A stretch of 61,109 nt of DNA. It comes from Microcoleus sp. CSU_2_2. Lineage in GTDB: Bacteria > Cyanobacteriota > Cyanobacteriia > Cyanobacteriales > Microcoleaceae. A program made the position numbers and the translations under genes. Positions 39,001-46,402 of the stretch are shown piece after piece. The DNA lies in the NCBI GenBank assembly GCA_012035135.1, contig JAAUPI010000003.1:1-61109 (forward strand), written 5' to 3'. The notes below the pieces were generated by a model. The model was not told where the DNA came from. It did not search any database and worked only from the letters and a program-made list of their open reading frames with translations. How positions within the stretch are numbered: position 1 is the stretch's first letter; every line of letters begins with the position of its first letter.

Positions 39001-41827
39001 ACTTGCCTTGTTCCAAATAAAAATCTGCGCGTTTTTGGAAATAATCTGCGGATTCTTGGTTCATAATAATTGAGTTGGTATTTTTAATATTTGCAAGATT
39101 TAAATCTCCTATTTTATCTGAGGGAAGGAGATTGATTTTCCCGATCGCTTTTTTGAGAGAACTCAAATTCACCCAAATATCTTCGGTTAATGGGTTTTGA
39201 TACATTAACTCTCGAATCGGATCGCAGTTAAAACTTTCCCCGGTTACGTAATAATGTTCGAGATTTAGCTGCTGACCGATCGCCCAATAGTAATGTCTGA
39301 TATAATTTGGTGACATCAGCTCAATTACCTTGGTTCCCGGTTCACAAAACATAATATTTGTTAAACCGCTACCGTGGGGCGCAACAATTACTTTTGCACC
39401 AGCAAATAAGGCTATTTGTTCATCCAAACTCATAGATTCTAATAACACTGTAACAAAGCCAAATCCGCTTAAAACTTTTATTACATTTTTGTCATTTATG
39501 ACTCGCCGATAGCTGCATTTGCTGCGACTGATATAGATGCGCTCTGGGTAAGATTTGCGATCGCCTGCGGGAAAACCTGTGTTACTTAAATTTTTGGTCT
39601 TATTAGATAGATTTTGAATTCCGGATAAAACCGTTTTTTTGGTATAATTATGTAAGTCTTGTTGATGAGAAAAGTCTTTTAAAAAAAACTGCCTCAGAAA
39701 CCTCAGCCCTCGTGGCGACAACCAGCCCAGATATCCAGAAAAAGAGGGAACAATTAATTCTTTTGCTTGGATGTAAGGATGACGATCGCTCTCTATAATT
39801 TTAGCTTCAGGAATACCCAAAGCTTGCAAAGTTTCTCGCTGAAAAGGCTGCTGACAGCTATTCACCAAAAACCAATCAATTTCCTCCAGATTCACACCGC
39901 TGCCGAGCAAAATTTCGACTCTAGGCAGGATATCTACCATCCAATGAAAATAGACATTTCCCGATAGTCCAGCGAATACCGCCACCGTGCCGTCTATTTG
40001 TTCTAGGGGTGGCAATTCTTCCGGTTCTAAATTCAAAAACCTGTGTTGAATAGAATGTTGATTCTCGCATCCCGGTAACTCACCCGGATATTCGCGAGAA
40101 AGTTCGGGTAAAAACCGATCGTCTCCATCGATAATAGCGATCGCATTGCAAATCATCCAAGAATTTTGCTGGGGTACAATCCAAGCCCGCCCATTTGACA
40201 ATTTAGCGACAAAAGCTGCCGGTGAATCCACAGCAGTCTCTCCCTGCCCAGAACAAAAAAATAGGCCATTACCTAAATGCACCGGATTGAACTCTCGGAA
40301 AATCCGCTTCAGACACCGCTGACAATCTAAACCCTGACATTCCGATTTTGGCTGTTGATTCCCGTTAACAATGGAGGGCTGTTTGATGCTTTCTAAGTCA
40401 GAGTCAGAATCCGACAGGGCCGACAGGGGTTGAAACCCCTGTCTCATAGCTGAAGTCCTCTGAAGAGGACTAAAATATAACTCTTTAGTCCACTTTAGTG
40501 GACTTTCGCTATTAGTCAGGGGTTTAAACCCCTGGCGGGCTGAGGGAGACGGCGGTTTAAACCCCTGGCGGGCGGAGGGAGAATCAATCAACTTCTGCTG
40601 TTTTTCCAATACCGCCAGTAACTGTTCGGAAATATCAGCGCGATCGCCTACAATAGCCAACACCATGCGGTAAACTATAATCGCTGCTGCAAATCGCTTC
40701 TGCTTTGCCAAGCAATTACCCAAGCGCAAGTAAAGCTCTACATTATGAGGCAGAATTTGTAAAGCTTTTTGGTAATAAATTTCCGCCTGTTCGTATCCGC
40801 CATACTCGAATAAGGCGTTTCCTAAATGAAAGTAACTATCTGCTAAATCAAGAAGCAAGGATTCAGGATGAAGCTGATTTTTGTAAAAATTAGAGATGCC
40901 AGATAAAGAATTAATTGCAGAATCCGATCGCTCTTTGCCTTGAAGTTGTTTCAGAAATCGGACGCAGGCTATTTGAGATCGATCGAGTTCATTGAGTTCT
41001 TGTAGTGAAGTTAACCGCATTTCTACTCGATCGCAGTAATCCTCAACAAACTCGCTTTGCAGAGCAATAGCATTTTGAAAACATCCCATTGCCTCAGCTA
41101 ACTTCCCTTGTGCCATCAGAGAAATAGCCCGATCGCTGTATGCTAAAACATAATCCGACTGTTTGCTAATTACTTGCTCAAAACATTCTCCTGCAAAAGC
41201 GTGCAGCCCCAATCTTTGAAATGCTTTGCCCAAATTTTGACGAGCCATAACTAACTCTGGCTGCAATTTTATCGCCTTGCGGTAAAGCGCGATCGCCTCC
41301 TCTGGTTTCCTCTGTTCCAACAGAGCAATACCTAAATTATTGTACAGAGTAGCATCATCGGGAGCAACAGCTATTCCCGCTTGAAAAACCTGAATTGCCA
41401 CCTCAAATTTTCCCTCCTGCACCAGAATGCAGCCACAATTACTATAGGCATTAATTGCGTAGGGTAAAAGTGCCTTTCGCGAGCTTTTTGCCCAGCATTG
41501 TATCGCTTGCTGGTAACTATCAACAGCCGCTTCGATCTTTCCTTGCAGTTGAAAAGCAACTCCTATATTATAGAGAGCTTTAACATCATCTGGGTTCACA
41601 GCAAGTGCCTGCCGGTAGCTGCTAATCGCCCCTGTGAAATCCCCCTGCTCTTGCAAAACTCTACCCAAATTGTGCTGTAGTTCGGGGCTGTTTTTTCCTA
41701 AGGTTAGGGCTTGTTGGTAGTGAAAAGCAGCATCTTCTACCCTTCCCGTGCGATCGCACAGCAAACCCATTTTGGCAAAAGCTTCTACTAGATTGAAATC
41801 CGGTTCCGTTCCTTGAGTGGTGAGCAT
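36089..41827 (-). CDS. 1912-residue TPR protein with central GT61 domain
   Basis: N-terminal TPRs (about 1-415) lead into a segment encoded by palindromic repeats (about 416-470). A GT61/DUF563 domain follows (about 505-900): TVAVFAGLSGNVYFHWMVDI, YISRSKCSYRRV, ESMSLDEQIALFAGAKVIVA, PHGSGLTNIMF and KVIELMSPNYIRHYYW. More than twenty TPRs follow to the C-terminus, in higher-order blocks of about 190 residues separated by low-complexity linkers (about 1250-1345 and 1545-1605). GT61 includes plant xylosyltransferases and the eukaryotic EGF-domain O-GlcNAc transferase. Here TPRs probably capture a protein acceptor. The gene lies between the RTX gene and the 2177-residue protein, same strand. Confidence 0.85.
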   Translation of the reverse strand: MLTTQGTEPDFNLVEAFAKMGLLCDRTGRVEDAAFHYQQALTLGKNSPELQHNLGRVLQEQGDFTGAISSYRQALAVNPDDVKALYNIGVAFQLQGKIEAAVDSYQQAIQCWAKSSRKALLPYAINAYSNCGCILVQEGKFEVAIQVFQAGIAVAPDDATLYNNLGIALLEQRKPEEAIALYRKAIKLQPELVMARQNLGKAFQRLGLHAFAGECFEQVISKQSDYVLAYSDRAISLMAQGKLAEAMGCFQNAIALQSEFVEDYCDRVEMRLTSLQELNELDRSQIACVRFLKQLQGKERSDSAINSLSGISNFYKNQLHPESLLLDLADSYFHLGNALFEYGGYEQAEIYYQKALQILPHNVELYLRLGNCLAKQKRFAAAIIVYRMVLAIVGDRADISEQLLAVLEKQQKLIDSPSARQGFKPPSPSARQGFKPLTNSESPLKWTKELYFSPLQRTSAMRQGFQPLSALSDSDSDLESIKQPSIVNGNQQPKSECQGLDCQRCLKRIFREFNPVHLGNGLFFCSGQGETAVDSPAAFVAKLSNGRAWIVPQQNSWMICNAIAIIDGDDRFLPELSREYPGELPGCENQHSIQHRFLNLEPEELPPLEQIDGTVAVFAGLSGNVYFHWMVDILPRVEILLGSGVNLEEIDWFLVNSCQQPFQRETLQALGIPEAKIIESDRHPYIQAKELIVPSFSGYLGWLSPRGLRFLRQFFLKDFSHQQDLHNYTKKTVLSGIQNLSNKTKNLSNTGFPAGDRKSYPERIYISRSKCSYRRVINDKNVIKVLSGFGFVTVLLESMSLDEQIALFAGAKVIVAPHGSGLTNIMFCEPGTKVIELMSPNYIRHYYWAIGQQLNLEHYYVTGESFNCDPIRELMYQNPLTEDIWVNLSSLKKAIGKINLLPSDKIGDLNLANIKNTNSIIMNQESADYFQKRADFYLEQGKLDDAVAACEQALKQKPDFAPAYKTLGKASQVQGNLAKAKHWYSKALEIQPDFAEVYTDLATLYAQEKDWERALVCYQKANSIQVKAPTKTNSERGVFNGDPDDIEVYIQGAEAFYAQRKFEQAAAACQRVIEVKADARAYKICGNARQAQGKVEEAKNWYAKAIEIDPDFAEAYTNLGTLYAQEQQWQPAIACYQKAISLQPDLASTYRNLARVWTQMGQLSEADECWFKAYSLEPAKATPEEHIHLGDNFLRQNQVTQAIRCYCHAIELNPNSNEAYQHLGNALKCQRKLNEETATYRKLIERPANIFGDLFKTVVLSLNGKSELLQMSESPTTNPLQLGSTISAKKPNVQPQPPASIDTVPQQLNAIAHSVKNSTPLPQNSADVLSPVTVVDSSLKADSRKQETADACIQQAQSYYNRKEFNRAILECKRAIEIKPDAVAAYKLCGKILQAQGNIEGAIESYKKAIKIKSNDVETYVNLGSLYALTKQWQPAIACYQNAIAIQPTLTAAYRNLARVWTQAGKQEEANECWYEAYSLEPEKVPSEQHLKLGNSLFKQGQMTQAIACYRRAIELNPNFAGAYHNMGKALKQQGKLDEAALCFKRVAELNKHSLPNQHKSGNTLASAARVNTPIKGHAKSGQIVALSAPPKGDRQPAPIVPHHDAETYIKQAESYYSQRKYEEAIAQCKQAIEIKPEVALAYKILGNSTQAMGKLDAAWYWYAQALEIDPDFAEVHANLGSLYAQQKQWQKSIACYRKAIEINPNLASAYRNLAKIFVQSGQPKLGADCWYQALTLDINWATAEEHFTLGNTLLQQGKLERTVSCYQRAIQLQPSYADAYHNLGEVLSLQGKWEEAIAAYRQAIGLNPNFDGSHYSLGKALATLDRREEAIACYRKAIELNPNLAQAYQSLGEVLNSWGQLDEAIGCYEKTIELKPDIWEVHHKLGDALQEKGEIDGAIEAYNRAIELAKV
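40421..40580. repeat. Palindromic repeat cluster inside the TPR-GT61 gene
   Basis: Four perfect or near-perfect hairpins lie in about 115 bp: GACAGGGGTT/AACCCCTGTC (40422-40443), GTCCTCT/AGAGGAC (40455-40470), GTCCAC/GTGGAC (40488-40503) and CAGGGGTTTAAACCCCTG (40517-40534). The last unit plus its GGCGGGC tail is then duplicated to 40580. The style is that of intergenic repeats, yet the reading frame is kept and yields two SPSARQGFKP copies. Confidence 0.85.
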
Positions 41828-42027
41828 ACTTATTTATTAATGATAGATACACCAAAAATTGAGTAAAAATCTATATATAGCAGTTGAAAGTTGCCTGCTC
41901 CCCCCTCTCCTCCTCTCCCCCTCTTAAGCAATAAAGAGGTTTTTTAACCTAGATTGGTTATTATTCCCTCCCCTTAATAAGGGGAGAGTTGGCGTGAGGT
42001 AAAAACTTGACTACTCATTTAGATGCA
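41828..42027. other. Spacer between RTX gene and TPR-GT61 gene
   Basis: No gene. Two hairpins are visible: CCTCTT...AAGAGG followed by T6 (41920-41945), which would terminate plus-strand transcripts only, and CTCCCCTTAATAAGGGGAG (41968-41986). Either could attenuate or stabilise the minus-strand transcript running from the RTX gene. Confidence 0.5.
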
Positions 42028-43212
42028 CTATATAATTTCAAAGTTGTTCGACCCAAGATTTAGGTTATTACCTACTTGAGCGACGATCGACAATTGACCA
42101 TTTTGATTGCGGTAGTACAGCGAACCATCATTGGGGTTGTAGATCAGATTAGCCGTGCCAGCACCCACTGGATTGTTGGGATTGAAATTGGGAACGGTAA
42201 TAAATTGGTTCGCACTTAAATTGCCCGGTAGTAAGGCATTAAATACACCGTTGTCAAGCTGGATTTTATCTTCTGTAGGATTAAAGTCGGTCAGCGTATC
42301 CATATTATCTACACCCAGGAACTCGAAGCGGAATATATCTGCACCGGCACCACCTGTGAGGGTGTCATTTCCTATGTTGCCAGAAATAATGTCATTGCCA
42401 ATACCACCTTCTACGATGTCATTACCTTTGCCACCGAACAAAATATCGTTTCCTTCGCCGCCTATGACAGTATCATTTCCTAAGTTGCCACTTACGAAAT
42501 CATCGCCGGGGCCACCCTCAAGGAAATCATCGCCCTTACCGCCGTAGACAGTATCATTACCATCACCGCCGCGGGCTGTATCGTTGCCCTCGCCACCAAA
42601 AAGCAAGTCATTGCCAGTACCGCCTTCTAGCAAGTCATTGCCTCTGTCGCCATACAGAACGTCCTCGCCGGCACCGCCATCGATGACATCATCGCTTTTG
42701 CCACCGAACACAGTATCATTTCCGTCGCCCCCGATAACAGTATCATTGCCCTCACCGCCAAACAGCAAGTCATTGCCAGCACCGCCTTGTACTAAGTCAT
42801 TGCCTCTGTCGCCATACAGAACATCGTCGCCGCCGTCACCCTTGACTACATCATCGCCTTTACCGCCGAACACAGTATCATTGCCGTCGCCGCCGCCGAC
42901 GATATCATTTCCTTGGTTGCCAAACAGAACGTCATCGCCAGCGCCGCCATCGACTATATCCTCGCCTTGACCGGCGTAGACAAGATCGTTTCCTTCACCT
43001 CCTCTTAAAGTATCATTGCCATCTAGACCGAACATGGTGTCATTGCCACCTAAACCGGCTGCTTCATCATTATCAGAACCTAGAATGATTTGATCCGAAC
43101 TGGTGCTGCCGTTTATTCTGTTGGCTACATCCGGAAAGCCTTGGATAATTAAACCCCCAATACCGTTCGATTGAACGTTTTGGGGTTGAGTGGGATTTGT
43201 TACTTGGGACAT
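42028..43212 (-). CDS. RTX (hemolysin-type) calcium-binding repeat protein
   Basis: 394 residues. About 25 to 30 GGxGxDxhx nonapeptides (for example GGEGNDLVYAGQGEDIVDGG) fill residues about 50-300, building a Ca2+-stabilised beta-roll. The C-terminus has the usual RTX end, GADIFRFEFLGVDNMDTLTD then FNPTEDKIQLDNG. No N-terminal signal peptide, consistent with type I secretion, though no transporter is in the window. The ATG at 43210-43212 is preferred to the TTG at 43218. First gene of the minus-strand glycosylation locus, so a candidate surface glycoprotein substrate. It is shorter than oscillin (646 residues, from memory). Confidence 0.88.
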   Translation of the reverse strand: MSQVTNPTQPQNVQSNGIGGLIIQGFPDVANRINGSTSSDQIILGSDNDEAAGLGGNDTMFGLDGNDTLRGGEGNDLVYAGQGEDIVDGGAGDDVLFGNQGNDIVGGGDGNDTVFGGKGDDVVKGDGGDDVLYGDRGNDLVQGGAGNDLLFGGEGNDTVIGGDGNDTVFGGKSDDVIDGGAGEDVLYGDRGNDLLEGGTGNDLLFGGEGNDTARGGDGNDTVYGGKGDDFLEGGPGDDFVSGNLGNDTVIGGEGNDILFGGKGNDIVEGGIGNDIISGNIGNDTLTGGAGADIFRFEFLGVDNMDTLTDFNPTEDKIQLDNGVFNALLPGNLSANQFITVPNFNPNNPVGAGTANLIYNPNDGSLYYRNQNGQLSIVAQVGNNLNLGSNNFEII

Positions 43213-43447
43213 AGCCAATCATCTCGCATAGGGGGACATCTATTGGGAGTATCTCTATCTCTGCTCAGATTTACTACGCCAAGTCGTAATGTCCGGAATG
43301 GATTTATCGGAAATTATTCACAATAATTATTTACAATTTAAAGGTTTTAAAATAGGAACAAAAGTAAACGGAATATCGTCTCTACGCTACCTCGATTTCA
43401 TTGATCAATTACTACGTAGTTAAATTGTAAAATCTAAAATCTAAAAT

Positions 43448-46123
43448 CTAAAATCGATTGACTGGTCTAAAATCGTAACCCGTAACGGATTCAGTGTCTG
43501 GTACAACTTGCAACATAATTACATTGCTGTTACGATCGCCACTGGGCAAAAACTTAACTTCCCCAGTCGCACCGTTAACCTTAAAATCAGAATTAGCCAA
43601 AGTCTTAGCCAACATAACTCGCCCTGCTTCGCCGCTATTCGGAGTAATTTTGCCGATCGACCTTCCCATTCGCAACACTTGCACCGCATCATAACTCATC
43701 GCCGAGCGCCAATTAACATCAATTCCCCACAAGTTTCTAGCTGATAAAGCAAAGTTTTGATTTTTACTATCCGCAAAATGCCAAGGTACAGAAATTATCG
43801 TACCATTCAAACTCGCTCCATCCTGTTTTAATAAATCCGTATTGTAGAGAGCATCGCCTCCAATTATTTGGATTCGACTTTGATTAATTTTAGCAACTTC
43901 TACAGCAGAATTCACAGTATCTGAATCCGGCAATAATACCAGTACATCTGCTGCAATTTCTGTTAGTTTTGCCGTAGCATTCGGCTGGGAAAAATCTACT
44001 TCTTTGACAACTTGACCACCTTCTAAAATCAGAGTAGTCGAAAAAGCTGTTTGCAGAGATTTACTGTAAGAACTTTTAGGATTATAAAAAACAGCAGCCG
44101 TGGTTTTTTTGAGGTCTTTTAATACATAGCGAGCCAAAGCCGTACCTGTAAATTGGTCGCTCGGTATCGTCCGAAAAAAATAATTCACGCCATCCGCACG
44201 CTTCGGAATAGTTGCTAATTCAATACTTGTGCTAGTTGGTGCGATCGTCACAATTTGAATTTGGCTATAAATAGGAGCAACCGCTAGAGAAGTTTTGCTG
44301 CTGCCATGCCCAACAACGGCTAAAATATTACTATCTTTGACTAGAGTTTGAGCGATTGCCTTCGCCCGATTCTCATCGTTACCATCATCAGCAATTACTA
44401 TCTTGAAAGGCACTCCCGCTTTAATTGCTTCATCTTGAGCTTGAGCGATCCCGCGCAATATTTCCGCTGCCGCACTGGGATTGTCGCTAATCGGAATAAC
44501 CGCTGCAATCTTAATAGCTTCTGCACTGCCGAGACGAGCATTATTCAGATAAATCAAACTTTCTGGGTCATTGCGATCGACTTTCAGAGCCGCTTCGAGT
44601 TTCTTGGCAGCCGTAGGAAAGTCTCCCGCAGCTAAAGTAATGATTCCTGCTTGCTTATCCGGATTTGTAGTGGCAGGAAACAAAATGCGATCGCCCGCAC
44701 TGATATAATTGCTAACATCTAGATTTTCCGGCGATTCTGATTGTCGATCGGACAATTTGGGAACAGCAGGATTAAGTTGAATCTCCGCCAAATGTACGGC
44801 ATATTTTAGGAAACTTATCAACTGAGATCTAAAGCAGAAAGAGCCAACACCTAAAGCAATTAAAGAAATTAAAATTAGATAAACAATCCACCTTTTTTTG
44901 CTGGTAAGTGAAACACTCTTCTGAGCTTCACTGCTAGGTAAATTAGCAATTACTGGTTCCTGCAAAGCTGCTAGCATTTCTTGCGCAGTTGTAAATCGAG
45001 TTCGTGGATGAAACCGAATCGCCTTATCCAAAACAGCCGCAAATCTGACACTCATCTTTGCAGCGTGATTCTGCCAAACAATCTCCCTAGTTTGGGAGTC
45101 TGTTTCTAATTCCTGCGGCCACTTTCCAGTCAGTAGAAAAATTGCAGTCAATCCCAAGCTGTACAAATCACTAGAATATTCCGGTCGGCCTCCGGCTTGT
45201 TCCGGTGACATAAATTGTGGCGTTCCCATTGAAGCGGTTACATTACTTCCCCCAGTATTTACCGCCAGATCGATTGTTTCCTTGACCACGCCAAAATCTA
45301 TCAGCACTGGTCGATCGTCAGACTTGCGCAAAAGAACATTTTGTGGTTTAATATCTCGGTGAATAATCTGTTTGTCATGTATATAATTTAAAATTTGCAG
45401 CAAACTTGTCAGAATTTCCTTAACCTGAGCCTCGCTCATTTTGCCAGCAGCTTTTAGTCGATCGCTCAGTGTTTCTCCGTCTATCCATTCCAGAGCTAAG
45501 TAAAATAAACCATTTTCCTCAAAGTGACCGTAGAGTTTAGGAATCTGAGAATGTCCTTCGCCCAACTTTTCCAAAACAGCAGCTTCTTGAGCAAAACGTT
45601 CTCGAACGCTTTCGTCAATGTTAGAGTTATTAGTGTGGGATTTTAGCTGCTTAATCACGCAGCATCGACGCGAAGGCATTTGTGTATCTTCTGCCAACAA
45701 TGTTAATCCGAAACCGCCTTCTCCCAGTTTGTCGATTATGCGGTAGCGATTGTTTAAGAGTGGCTCTGGCTCTTTTTTGTACTCCGATGCCTGCAAAATC
45801 TCGCCGTTGATTTCAACTGAGTTTTCTACTGCTAGAATGCCATATTTTCCGCTCTCATTTGGTTCTGCATGAATTAGTTGGGATGTTTCGCCTTCGTCTT
45901 TTAACTTTTTCTTGAGTTCAAAAATGCGATCGACCACGATTTGAACTTCGTCACCTTCTGGCGGACGCTTGTACATCGCATTAAAAATCGCTGCCGGTTC
46001 GATATATTTGCCGTAGTGTTTGCTCAACAGCAGCAGTACGACATACTCTTCTTTATTCAGGTTTATGCACTCTGAACCTAGCTTAACGGTGCGGGTTTTA
46101 GTGTTGACGCTCAAGTTGTCCAT
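43448..46123 (-). CDS. wHTH - Ser/Thr kinase - TM - periplasmic-binding-protein sensor
   Basis: 891 residues. The first 100 look like an OmpR/PhoB-type winged helix (LNKEEYVVLLLLSKHYGKYI, VVDRIFELKKKL). The kinase (about 122-390) has LGEGGFG, Lys in CCVIKQL, IHRDIKPQNVLL, LIDFG and GTPQFMSPEQAGG, so appears active. A membrane helix (about 406-430) leads to an extracytoplasmic part with a TPR-like unit and a Leu/Ile/Val-binding-protein-like domain (about 534-880; AAVIPISDNPSAAAEILRGI, ILAVVGHGSSKTSLAVAPIY). Ligand sensing outside could control phosphorylation, and perhaps DNA binding, inside. Lies downstream of the two-component pair on the same strand. Confidence 0.85.
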   Translation of the reverse strand: MDNLSVNTKTRTVKLGSECINLNKEEYVVLLLLSKHYGKYIEPAAIFNAMYKRPPEGDEVQIVVDRIFELKKKLKDEGETSQLIHAEPNESGKYGILAVENSVEINGEILQASEYKKEPEPLLNNRYRIIDKLGEGGFGLTLLAEDTQMPSRRCCVIKQLKSHTNNSNIDESVRERFAQEAAVLEKLGEGHSQIPKLYGHFEENGLFYLALEWIDGETLSDRLKAAGKMSEAQVKEILTSLLQILNYIHDKQIIHRDIKPQNVLLRKSDDRPVLIDFGVVKETIDLAVNTGGSNVTASMGTPQFMSPEQAGGRPEYSSDLYSLGLTAIFLLTGKWPQELETDSQTREIVWQNHAAKMSVRFAAVLDKAIRFHPRTRFTTAQEMLAALQEPVIANLPSSEAQKSVSLTSKKRWIVYLILISLIALGVGSFCFRSQLISFLKYAVHLAEIQLNPAVPKLSDRQSESPENLDVSNYISAGDRILFPATTNPDKQAGIITLAAGDFPTAAKKLEAALKVDRNDPESLIYLNNARLGSAEAIKIAAVIPISDNPSAAAEILRGIAQAQDEAIKAGVPFKIVIADDGNDENRAKAIAQTLVKDSNILAVVGHGSSKTSLAVAPIYSQIQIVTIAPTSTSIELATIPKRADGVNYFFRTIPSDQFTGTALARYVLKDLKKTTAAVFYNPKSSYSKSLQTAFSTTLILEGGQVVKEVDFSQPNATAKLTEIAADVLVLLPDSDTVNSAVEVAKINQSRIQIIGGDALYNTDLLKQDGASLNGTIISVPWHFADSKNQNFALSARNLWGIDVNWRSAMSYDAVQVLRMGRSIGKITPNSGEAGRVMLAKTLANSDFKVNGATGEVKFLPSGDRNSNVIMLQVVPDTESVTGYDFRPVNRF

Positions 46124-46402
46124 ACAGTTGATAACCCCCCCCTCGCCCCCTCCAAGGGGGGTTGACAGTTGATAGTTGACAGTTGATAGTTAACAGCGAA
46201 AATTCGCTCTGGGTTTTTACTCTCCACTTTCCACTAAAACCTCTTTGAATACAACTTGATATTTTTAGTAGATCATATCAGTTGTTTGTGTAATTAATTT
46301 CGCAATCTCAACCTATTGCGATTGATTCACTTTACTGGGCTACCTTCATTTCGGAGATGGCTGCGTTTATTTATGGCCGGCTACTTATTACAACAGATCG
46401 GG
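46124..46402. repeat. Gap with CCTCGCCCCCTCC palindrome and STRR
   Basis: No gene seen. CCCCCTCCAAGGGGGG followed by TTGACAGTTGATAG heptamers (46133-46193) matches the element at 56801-56840 and, partly, 48798-48820. Confidence 0.75.

Noticed and set aside
41920..41945. Rho-independent terminator between the RTX and TPR-GT61 genes
   Set aside because: The T-run follows the stem on the plus strand only, while both genes are on the minus strand.
42155..42970. Long plus-strand ORFs rich in Pro/Ser opposite the RTX gene
   Set aside because: They are antisense readings of the periodic RTX codons. The PSPP repeats follow directly from the complement of GGNGNDT repeats.
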